From a bacterium (GTDB lineage: Bacteria > Fidelibacterota > Marinisomatia > Marinisomatales > JAHJCW01): a stretch of 64,000 nucleotides of DNA. How positions within the stretch are numbered: the first letter of the stretch is position 1; every line of letters begins with the position of its first letter. The stretch covers positions 157,406 to 221,405 of the forward strand of contig JANQGY010000015.1 in assembly GCA_028282845.1 (NCBI GenBank). The letters run 5' to 3'. The position numbers and the translations under genes were made by a program. Positions 28,513 to 34,564 of the stretch are shown here, one piece after another. The notes below the pieces were generated by a model. That model searched no databases and was not told the origin of the DNA. It was given only the letters and a program-made list of their open reading frames with translations.

Positions 28513-29547
28513 CTATAACGTAACTACCTGGGTTAAATTTTGGGGTTTATCAGGATCTAGCCCCTTTTTTAACGCTTGATAGTATCCTAAGAATTGCGCA
28601 ACAGGAGTATATAGAATCAGATTTTCAAAATTATTCATCCCGGTATTTAATTCTATTAAATAATCGGCTGATTTATACAATTCTTTGTTAGCTTTATCAC
28701 ATACCACAAAGGTTTTGGCCCCTAATTCGTGCATTTCTTTTACTAATTTTCCTTCCCTCTTCATTGTATTATTAGCAATAAAGAACGTTATCAAAGTTCT
28801 ATCATTTACTCTTGACATTGGACCATGCCTGAATTCTAAACTATGATACTCATTCGAAATCGAAATTGACATCTCGGTTACTTTAAGCATTGCCTCATTA
28901 GCGATTCCAAATAGGGGTCCGTGTCCGAGGAAAACAAATGATTCTATATTGTTAGAATTGACAATATCTTTTGTTTGGAATTTCATTTGCTCGATATTTA
29001 ATTCCCCAAATTCAGGAATCGCACGCAAATTCTTAAAATTTGATCCGCCGCCTAGGGCATCTGCTAATATCTGTAATTGTAAAAGCATGCTTGTAAACGA
29101 TCTTGTCATTACAATGCTTTTTTCGTCCGCCTCTTCAATTATAAACTTATGTTTCCCAAACTTGGTTAAACCACTTCCGTTCCGACAAGTGACAGCACAA
29201 GTACAAATACCTAATTTATTTTGAACCGTTTCTCCTGCTAATAATACCTCTGTGGTAGTACCGGAACGAGATATTAAGAATGCCGCGTAATCATCTGCAT
29301 TCTTGGGAAATATTATTTGGGGATATAAAAATACCTCTGCCGATGGTACAGCAATCGCATCTTGATTGGCATAATTGGAAAATATACTTGCAGCTGACAG
29401 GCTTAAATAGTAAGACGTGCCTGAGCCAATAAAAATATTTGATTTGCCTATGAGGTCGTTTTTTAGATCGTTACCGATATTATCCTTATCTAATACAGAT
29501 TGCCAAGTAGATGGTTGTGATAATATTTCATCTATTGTGGTGCTCAT
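28513..29547 (-). CDS. agaS: SIS-domain sugar isomerase/deaminase (AgaS-like)
   Basis: 344 residues with two SIS folds. IFIGSGTSYYLSLSAASIF at 37-55 and LISRSGTTTEVLLAGE at 91-106 form the sugar-phosphate site, and SNEYHSLEFRHGPMSRV near 230-246 is the conserved second-half motif with its catalytic His/Glu. AgaS converts galactosamine 6-phosphate to tagatose 6-phosphate and ammonia, which fits the kinase and GatZ downstream. GAGGA precedes the ATG by 6 bases. A GlmS-like isomerase is the alternative, but the glutaminase half is absent. Confidence 0.78.
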   Translation of the reverse strand: MSTTIDEILSQPSTWQSVLDKDNIGNDLKNDLIGKSNIFIGSGTSYYLSLSAASIFSNYANQDAIAVPSAEVFLYPQIIFPKNADDYAAFLISRSGTTTEVLLAGETVQNKLGICTCAVTCRNGSGLTKFGKHKFIIEEADEKSIVMTRSFTSMLLQLQILADALGGGSNFKNLRAIPEFGELNIEQMKFQTKDIVNSNNIESFVFLGHGPLFGIANEAMLKVTEMSISISNEYHSLEFRHGPMSRVNDRTLITFFIANNTMKREGKLVKEMHELGAKTFVVCDKANKELYKSADYLIELNTGMNNFENLILYTPVAQFLGYYQALKKGLDPDKPQNLTQVVTL

Positions 29548-29572
29548 ATAATCCTCATAAATACTTCTATTT

Positions 29573-30346
29573 TTATACTAATACTGTTTCAATCCCTAGT
29601 TCTTGCAATCCTTTAAGCTGATTATTTGGAATGCTCTTATCAGTGATAACCACATCTATGGATTCGGGCATTGTGATAAGACATAAACTCTGTCTATTAA
29701 ATTTGCTTGAATCGGTCACCGCAATTACTTGCTTAGACATTTCGACCATTAGCTTATTTAATTGAGCTTCTAAGTAATTTGGCGTTGTCAATCCGAATGA
29801 AAGATCAAATCCATCAACTCCTAAAAATACTTTATCGAAATAATAGTTTTTCAACATTAGTTCGGCTTGAGGACCGACAAGCGAAAAAGATTTATCACGC
29901 AGCTTACCACCTGTTAATAAAACCTCAATATCATTCAAACCTGCCAGTTCCGAGGCAATGTTAACTGCATTTGTCATGACAGTTAAATTCTTTCTGTTTT
30001 TGATATACTTTACTATCGCGGATGTTGTCGTTCCAGAATCTAGGATAATCGAATCTCCATCAAAAATCATGCTTGCAGCAGCTTTACCAATTCTATCTTT
30101 TTCTTCAGCCTTTAATTTCGCTTTTTCAATTATTGATTCATCAAGAGAAACACTATCTTTCAATAACGCCCCCCCATAGGATCTGTGCAAAATTCCCTTC
30201 TTTTCTAGGTAGGATAAATCATTTCGAATGGTTACTTCTGATACTTGGAAAAGTCGGCTAAGTTTATCTACCCGTACTTTTCTATCCTTCGTAATTATAT
30301 GCACAATCTCATTTCTTCTATCAACTGTATCTTTATGATTGGCCAT
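29573..30346 (-). CDS. DeoR/GlpR family repressor (AgaR-like)
   Basis: 257 residues. The N-terminal DeoR helix-turn-helix (RKVRVDKLSRLFQVSEVTIRNDLSYLEKKG) is followed by the IRSYGGA-type linker (HRSYGGALL) and a DeoR C-terminal sugar-phosphate sensor domain (DGDSIILDSGTTTSAIVKYI, VFLGVDGFDLSFGLTTPN). Members respond to phosphorylated sugars; AgaR controls galactosamine use. It is the first gene of the locus, preceded by repeated TGGTAATTACT sites that may be its operator, so it probably represses its own operon. Confidence 0.87.
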   Translation of the reverse strand: MANHKDTVDRRNEIVHIITKDRKVRVDKLSRLFQVSEVTIRNDLSYLEKKGILHRSYGGALLKDSVSLDESIIEKAKLKAEEKDRIGKAAASMIFDGDSIILDSGTTTSAIVKYIKNRKNLTVMTNAVNIASELAGLNDIEVLLTGGKLRDKSFSLVGPQAELMLKNYYFDKVFLGVDGFDLSFGLTTPNYLEAQLNKLMVEMSKQVIAVTDSSKFNRQSLCLITMPESIDVVITDKSIPNNQLKGLQELGIETVLV

Positions 30347-30363
30347 GATTAACCTTAATTAAA

Positions 30364-30578
30364 TGGTAATTACTTTTATTTCCTTGCGATATGAATATTA
30401 ATTACTTTCGTTTAATTATCAAAAGATATTTTTATCTTTTTTTATCTTTTGTTTTAGTTCAATGAAATTAAAATTCACAGAATTTTCATTTGCACAATCT
30501 ATTATATTTTACATCTATCTTGTATTTGGGAAATATATTCTATTGATAATTAATGAATAGAATAATGTGGTAATTACT
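30364..30578. promoter_or_regulatory. Candidate operator pair for the DeoR-type repressor
   Basis: TGGTAATTACT occurs twice upstream of the regulator gene, at 30364-30374 and 30568-30578; its core GTAATTAC is a perfect palindrome. A near match (TATTAATTACT) lies around 30396-30406. The two exact copies flank an A/T-rich stretch with TTTATCTTTTTTTATC runs. Paired sites 204 bp apart fit looping repression as used by DeoR-family proteins. No experimental support; the sites were found by reading only. Confidence 0.45.
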
Positions 30579-30599
30579 AAATGTAGTGGTTAATAGTAA

Positions 30600-31232
30600 T
30601 TAGGCTCGGTGTTTTTCCAAGGATTCTGCTAATAGCATAGTTGATTTAATCGTATGAACATTGCCTAACCCAGTAAAATCTACTTCCCATATCTCTCCAT
30701 TCGCTGCTATTTCAATTGGATATTTTGGTAAAGTATTTTCAAGAATAGCTTTAATTATACGTAAGGTTACTGCATGTGTAACAATTAAAACACTTTCATT
30801 AATGTCTAATGTATGTAACGTATCAAAGAAATTTATTAATCTTTCGGAAATCATTCTATAGGATTCACCATCTCCCTTTGGAATCCAATTCCACCGATTT
30901 CTACGATTATGTTCATAATCTACTTCATTCTCAATCTCTTTATATGACATACCAGAAAATTGGCTTAGATCCTGCTCGATAAGATCAGGATTTTGTTCAA
31001 CAGTGAGGTTGTATATAATAGAAAATGGAGCCGCAGTCTGTAATGAACGTTTTAATGGAGAGGAAATAATCCTATCAATATCTGCAAATAAACTAAATCT
31101 TGAAGCAATTTTTTGTGCATCGGATTTACCTTCATCGGTTAAGGGATAATCTATCTGAGAGGCAAGAATATCCTGTACATTGGCTTCACTTTGGGTGTGT
31201 CGCATAAAGTACAATTTCTTTGTAGGTATCAT
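30600..31232 (-). CDS. Histidine phosphatase family protein
   Basis: 210 residues with the phosphoglycerate-mutase-like fold: catalytic RHTQ at 11-14, SSPLKRSLQTA near 57-67, and the second histidine in VTHAVT near 150. The glutamate region reads DLIEQDLSQFSG. Members are broad phosphatases (CobC, sugar phosphatases, PhoE-like). It lies between the DeoR gene and the tRNA-Leu, inside the bracketed island, so it may dephosphorylate a sugar phosphate of this pathway. It has its own upstream region and no visible Shine-Dalgarno. Confidence 0.82.
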   Translation of the reverse strand: MIPTKKLYFMRHTQSEANVQDILASQIDYPLTDEGKSDAQKIASRFSLFADIDRIISSPLKRSLQTAAPFSIIYNLTVEQNPDLIEQDLSQFSGMSYKEIENEVDYEHNRRNRWNWIPKGDGESYRMISERLINFFDTLHTLDINESVLIVTHAVTLRIIKAILENTLPKYPIEIAANGEIWEVDFTGLGNVHTIKSTMLLAESLEKHRA

Positions 31233-31535
31233 CAGTACTTATTAACCAAAATAATTCTCAGTGCTCATCATTAATTAATAAAAACGTATTTAAATTTAAT
31301 AATTCGGCAAGCCAAAACAACAACTGAGGATTGCTTTTAAATCCTTTTCTATAATTAATACCCTAACAAGTTGTATTATTATTCTATCTAAAAAGAAATA
31401 TAGAAAGTTTAAGTTACCTAATGAGCTGTCTCATAAAAGTTAAATTTATTTAATTTGATTTAGAGTAGTAATTCTTATTTTTGGAAGGGATTTACTATCA
31501 ACTTTCATTTAAGACATTTTCTGATTTAAAGTTAT
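31233..31535. other. Gene-free A/T-rich stretch between tRNA-Leu and the locus
   Basis: This stretch is where a tRNA-integrating element normally keeps its integrase, yet no open frame or integrase motif is visible. It is A/T-rich. GAGCTGTCTCATAAAAGT at 31423-31440 resembles insertion-sequence ends in style but has no inverted partner in the window. Confidence 0.5.
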
Positions 31536-31562
31536 AAAAAAGGGAAGTATCAATACTTCCCT
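31536..31562 (-). terminator. Rho-independent terminator of the tRNA-Cys/tRNA-Leu unit
   Basis: On the minus strand, GGGAAGTAT and ATACTTCCC form a stem directly after the tRNA-Leu, followed by six T residues. Part of this hairpin is included in the duplicated segment at 4970-5040, where the second arm is no longer complementary. Confidence 0.8.
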
Positions 31563-31616
31563 TGTACCCGGGGTCGGACTCGAACCGACACGGGTTCATC
31601 ACCCAAGGGATTTTAA
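31546..31616 (-). repeat. Proximal copy of the 71-bp tRNA-Leu repeat
   Basis: The partner of 4970-5040: 66 of 71 positions agree, same orientation. It starts inside the terminator hairpin and ends in the anticodon loop of the intact tRNA-Leu, which is where many tyrosine integrases cross over. The right boundary is sharp: sequence agreement ends at the base after TTTTAAG. Confidence 0.88.
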
Positions 31617-31649
31617 GTCCCTTGTGTCTACCAATTCCACCACCCGGGC
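31565..31649 (-). tRNA. tRNA-Leu(UAA)
   Basis: 85 nt. The 7-bp acceptor stem GCCCGGG/CCCGGGT, a D-arm with GGTAGAC, an anticodon stem AGGGA/TCCCT with loop CTTAAAA (anticodon TAA), a long class-II variable arm TGGGTGATGAACCCG and T-arm GGTTCGAGTCC are all present. Discriminator A; CCA is not encoded. Ten bases downstream of tRNA-Cys. Its 3' half is duplicated at 4970-5040. Confidence 0.95.
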
Positions 31650-31658
31650 AAAATCGCG

Positions 31659-31732
31659 AGGCGTCGGCCGGATTCGAACCGGCGAATGACAGTTTTGCAA
31701 ACTGCTCCCTTAGACCGCTTGGGTACGACGCC
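31659..31732 (-). tRNA. tRNA-Cys(GCA)
   Basis: 74 nt. Acceptor GGCGTCG/CGACGCC with discriminator U, typical of tRNA-Cys; anticodon stem GCAGT/ACTGT with loop TTGCAAA (anticodon GCA); T-arm GGTTCGAATCC. CCA is not encoded. First gene of a two-tRNA unit with tRNA-Leu. Confidence 0.95.
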
Positions 31733-31766
31733 AATTTTTATAAACAACAATTTTTACGGCACAGAA

Positions 31767-31793
31767 GTTATAAAGTATTTTTGTTCGTTTCAA
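31767..31793 (-). promoter_or_regulatory. Possible promoter of the tRNA-Cys/Leu unit
   Basis: On the minus strand TTGAAA (31788-31793) and TATAAC (31767-31772) lie 15 bases apart, 34 bases before the tRNA-Cys. The spacer is shorter than ideal. Confidence 0.35.
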
Positions 31794-31850
31794 TTAAACA
31801 TAAATAATTAATTATTTTCAAAAATCATCGAAAAAATTGTACTTTTTGAT

Positions 31851-32066
31851 GTGGAAATTAAGAAATTAAATATCTATCAGCGCCTGCGTGATTTTCAAGT
31901 TCCCTCTTCGGTATTGGATATGGTGTTTGAAGATAAAGATGATCTTGCACAACTTATTAATGCCTGGGACGCATTAAAATCCGATGGATTTACCGATGAT
32001 GAAACCGCCCAAGAAATCGCCGATATTTTTTTTAAAGAAATTAATATTCAGATTGAAGATGAATAA
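31851..32066 (+). CDS. Small acidic hypothetical protein
   Basis: 71 residues from a GTG start at 31851; an ATG two bases earlier is in another frame. The chain is helical and acidic (FEDKDDLAQLINAWDALKSD, DDETAQEIADIFFKEINIQIEDE). It is not a shadow of another gene: the opposite strand is empty and it is followed at once by a strong terminator, which supports a real transcript. No family recognised. Confidence 0.65.
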   Translation: MEIKKLNIYQRLRDFQVPSSVLDMVFEDKDDLAQLINAWDALKSDGFTDDETAQEIADIFFKEINIQIEDE

Positions 32067-32093
32067 AAAGGGCTGAATGATCAGCCCTTTTTT
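32066..32093. terminator. Bidirectional rho-independent terminator
   Basis: AAAAAGGGCTGA and TCAGCCCTTTTTT form a 10-bp stem with an ATGA loop. A-run before and T-run after let it serve both the small acidic gene (plus) and pepF (minus), which converge here. Confidence 0.9.
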
Positions 32094-32110
32094 CTATATT
32101 TCGTCCGAAA

Positions 32111-33979
32111 TTAATTCAGCAGCAACTCTTCCATTTGTGTAACTAAACTATCAAACAATTGCATCGCTTGTTCGATTGGCTCCGGTGACGAAAGATCAAC
32201 TCCGGCCTTTTTCAATGTCTCAATTGGGTAGTCACTTCCACCGGCCATTAAAAATTCCATATATTTCTCAATTGCACCTTCTTTACCTTCAAGCACATTT
32301 TTTGCTAAGGCAGTTGAAGCACAAAAACTTGTGGCATATTTATATACATAGAATGTGCGGTAATAATGAGAGATCCTGCCCCAATTCAGTGCATAACCGT
32401 CGTCTATTACAGTTGAAACTCCATACCATTTTTCATCAATATCATGTACAATTTTATTTAAAGACTCCACGGTAATTGGTTCCCCATCTTGAACCATTTG
32501 GTGAGCAGTTTTTTCAAATTCACCAAATATCACCTGAGTAAATACAGTACCTAGGAAATTGTTTATCCATTGGTCAAGCAATACGAGTTTTTCTTTTTCA
32601 TCTTCTGTATTTTTCATTAAGTAGTCTAATAATAGATTCTCGTTGAACGTTGAGGCAACCTCTGCCAAAAATAATGGATATTGAGCAGTAGCATACGGTT
32701 GATTTTTGTCTGAGTAATGACTGTGCATAGCATGCCCAAGCTCATGGGCAAGAGTGAACATGTGATCCATTGTTCCATTATAATTCATTAACATATAGGG
32801 ATGTGATGTATAAGTTCCCCAAGAATAAGCTCCGGTAGCTTTTCCTTCGGTCTCATAAACGTCAATCCATCTTGAATTCAAAGCCTTTTTGATTGTCTTT
32901 ACATATTCATCACCTAATGGTTTAAAGGCTTCCGGTAAAATAATTTTAGCCTCTTCGTAGGTTACTTTAGTATCAACATCTTCAATGATTGGAACGGCTG
33001 TATCGTAAAGATGAATCTCATCCAAGTCGAGAACTTTTTTCCGCATTTCCATGTAACGGTTGAGGCTTCCCGAATATTTGTACACAGTCTCAAGTAAATT
33101 GTGGTACACATCAACCGGTATATTGTCATAGCTTAATGATCTTTCCAATGTGCTATTATATTTCCTTGCTCTAGTAATAAATAAATCCTTTTTTAGAGAT
33201 GAACCAAGAGTGGCGGCATTTGTATTCTTGATTTTGTCGAACGCCTCAGTCCTTGCTAAAAAGGCTCTTCTTCTTACTTCTGGATCTTCCGATAATAGCA
33301 TTAGATAGTATCTACCACGAGTCAATCGAACTGAGTCGCCTTCTTCATTAATTACCATTGGAAAGACTAAATCAGCTTCGGTCAAAGCTTCAAAAATCTT
33401 TGACGGTGCCCGATAGAGTTCACCTGCCATTGCAAGTAATTGCTCTTCATTTTCAGATAAGGTATGCTCGCGTTGTCGAATCATATTATCAAAATAATGT
33501 TTATATATTTCTAATCCATCTGTCTTAGAAATAAACTTATCGAGTTTTTTCTCAGGTATCTTTTGCAATTCCGGTTCAATATAAGCTATCGCCTCAGTAT
33601 ATTTAGTATATAGTGCTGCAATACGATCTGCATATCCCTGAGCTTCAGAAACTCTCGTATCGGAATCCTTATTTAAATCCGCATATACATACAAGTTATC
33701 TATTGCTATGGAAACTTTTTCATCAAGCTTAAAACATTTTAAAATTTCTGCTCCGGAATTCCCAAGTCTCCCTTTAAAATCTGCAAATTTTGGTAGAGTG
33801 TTCTCAACAAATTGAAAATCCTTTTCCCATTCATTTATGGTTGGATAAATATCTGCTGTATTCCACTTATACTCATCTGCGATATCGCTCCTTTGCGGAA
33901 TATCAGATTGAGCATATAGTGGTATCGCAATTAATAGCGATAAACTCAATATTAAAATCGTGGTTAGTTTAGACTTCAT
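32111..33979 (-). CDS. pepF: Oligoendopeptidase F, exported
   Basis: 622 residues, M3B peptidase family. The zinc motif HELGH is at 412-416 with the third ligand glutamate in FLAEVASTFNE near 440. Unlike most cytoplasmic PepF proteins it has a signal peptide (ILILSLSLLIAIPLYAQ), so it should degrade oligopeptides in the periplasm. Catalytic domain and length are otherwise normal. It is alone on its message, ending at a shared terminator. Confidence 0.92.
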   Translation of the reverse strand: MKSKLTTILILSLSLLIAIPLYAQSDIPQRSDIADEYKWNTADIYPTINEWEKDFQFVENTLPKFADFKGRLGNSGAEILKCFKLDEKVSIAIDNLYVYADLNKDSDTRVSEAQGYADRIAALYTKYTEAIAYIEPELQKIPEKKLDKFISKTDGLEIYKHYFDNMIRQREHTLSENEEQLLAMAGELYRAPSKIFEALTEADLVFPMVINEEGDSVRLTRGRYYLMLLSEDPEVRRRAFLARTEAFDKIKNTNAATLGSSLKKDLFITRARKYNSTLERSLSYDNIPVDVYHNLLETVYKYSGSLNRYMEMRKKVLDLDEIHLYDTAVPIIEDVDTKVTYEEAKIILPEAFKPLGDEYVKTIKKALNSRWIDVYETEGKATGAYSWGTYTSHPYMLMNYNGTMDHMFTLAHELGHAMHSHYSDKNQPYATAQYPLFLAEVASTFNENLLLDYLMKNTEDEKEKLVLLDQWINNFLGTVFTQVIFGEFEKTAHQMVQDGEPITVESLNKIVHDIDEKWYGVSTVIDDGYALNWGRISHYYRTFYVYKYATSFCASTALAKNVLEGKEGAIEKYMEFLMAGGSDYPIETLKKAGVDLSSPEPIEQAMQLFDSLVTQMEELLLN

Positions 33980-34035
33980 ATGATCCTCATTAGTAGTTAT
34001 TGTCTTTATGACAGTTAATAATGATAATAGTTGTC

Positions 34036-34063
34036 AAAAAAAAGCTACCAATTGGAGCTTTTT
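34036..34063 (-). terminator. Copy of the tRNA-Gly terminator
   Basis: AAAGCTCCAATTGGTAGCTTTTTTTT on the minus strand, in pieces: AAAGCT stem, CCAATTGG, AGCTTT, then T-run. It parallels the terminator at 34372-34398 and belongs to the duplicated tRNA-Gly 3' segment. Confidence 0.65.
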
Positions 34064-34067
34064 CCCG

Positions 34068-34109
34068 AGCGGGAGACGAGGGTTCCCGATTCATCGGGAC
34101 GACAACCAC
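34068..34109 (-). repeat. tRNA-Gly 3'-half remnant
   Basis: Matches the intact tRNA-Gly from the 3' side of the anticodon stem to the discriminator base: 19 identical bases in the acceptor/T-arm part and 10 in CGACAACCAC. The T-loop is replaced by the palindrome TCCCGATTCATCGGGA, so it cannot fold as a tRNA. It begins within the stop codon of the GIY-YIG gene: the last base of that TAG belongs to the tRNA segment. Confidence 0.82.
34084..34099. repeat. Small palindrome inside the tRNA-Gly remnant
   Basis: TCCCGATTCATCGGGA, a 7-bp stem with a two-base loop, replaces the T-loop of the duplicated tRNA-Gly. It looks like a small REP-type unit or a local expansion. Other copies were not seen in the window. 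Confidence 0.5.
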
Positions 34110-34111
34110 TA

Positions 34112-34363
34112 TTGCTTCCTTGAAGTATTAATTAATCGTTCTAAATAATCTCGGCTCTTTTGCTTTTTAAGTTTTCTTTCAAATCTAATAGCTGCTGATT
34201 TTGATTGAAATTCTTTTACATATTTCACAATCCATGGAATTCCTGATTTTGTTGATTTAGACCAACCATTGTTATGTCGTTCTAATCTTCTGACAATATC
34301 TTTAGTATAACCGATATAATATTTATCAATTTTTTGTGAGTATATGATATATGTAAAATACAT
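34112..34363 (-). CDS. GIY-YIG nuclease domain protein (stop at 34109-34111)
   Basis: 84 residues, a stand-alone GIY-YIG domain. The GIY and YIG strands read YIIY at 5-8 and YYIG at 15-18; the conserved arginine is in DIVRRLERHN at 22-31 and the metal-binding glutamate in IRFERKLKK near 62. Such single-domain proteins (UPF0213/YhbQ-like) are frequent in Bacteroidetes and relatives; the natural target is unknown. The gene lies between the intact tRNA-Gly with its terminator and a second copy of the tRNA 3' half, and uses the first base of that copy as the last base of its stop codon. This suggests that gene and repeat arrived as one cassette. Confidence 0.88.
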
Positions 34364-34371
34364 GATTATAT

Positions 34372-34398
34372 AAAAAAAGCTACCAATAGGTGGCTTTT
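34372..34398 (-). terminator. Terminator of tRNA-Gly
   Basis: AAAAGCCACC and GGTAGCTTTT form an imperfect stem around TATT, then seven T residues on the minus strand, six bases after the tRNA end. Confidence 0.7.
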
Positions 34399-34403
34399 CT
34401 CCG

Positions 34404-34475
34404 AGCGGGAGACGAGGGTCGAACTCGCGACAACCACGTTGGCAACGTGGAGCTCTACCACTGAGCTACTCCCGC
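34404..34475 (-). tRNA. tRNA-Gly(GCC)
   Basis: 72 nt. Acceptor GCGGGAG/CTCCCGC, D-arm AGCTCAGTGGTAGAGCT, anticodon stem CCACG/CGTGG with loop TTGCCAA (anticodon GCC), T-arm CGAGTTCGACCCTCG. Discriminator U; CCA not encoded. Its 3' half is partly duplicated at 34068-34109. Confidence 0.95.
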
Positions 34476-34511
34476 ATATTTCTATTATTTTCTTCTGAAA
34501 AATAGCGCAGA

Positions 34512-34540
34512 AATCTAAAATGATTTTTATATTTTTTCAA
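34512..34540 (-). promoter_or_regulatory. Candidate tRNA-Gly promoter
   Basis: On the minus strand TTGAAA (34535-34540) and TAGATT (34512-34517) are 17 bases apart, 36 bases before the tRNA. Confidence 0.5.
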
Positions 34541-34564
34541 ATAAAATCGGCTCAATTTAACTGA

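Noticed and set aside
31423..31440. Insertion-sequence end (GAGCTGTCTCATAAAAGT)
   Set aside because: No inverted partner, no transposase and no target duplication found in the window.
31498..31807. Open frames on both strands across 31498-31807
   Set aside because: They are translations of tRNA-Leu and tRNA-Cys; the residues track tRNA stems and loops.
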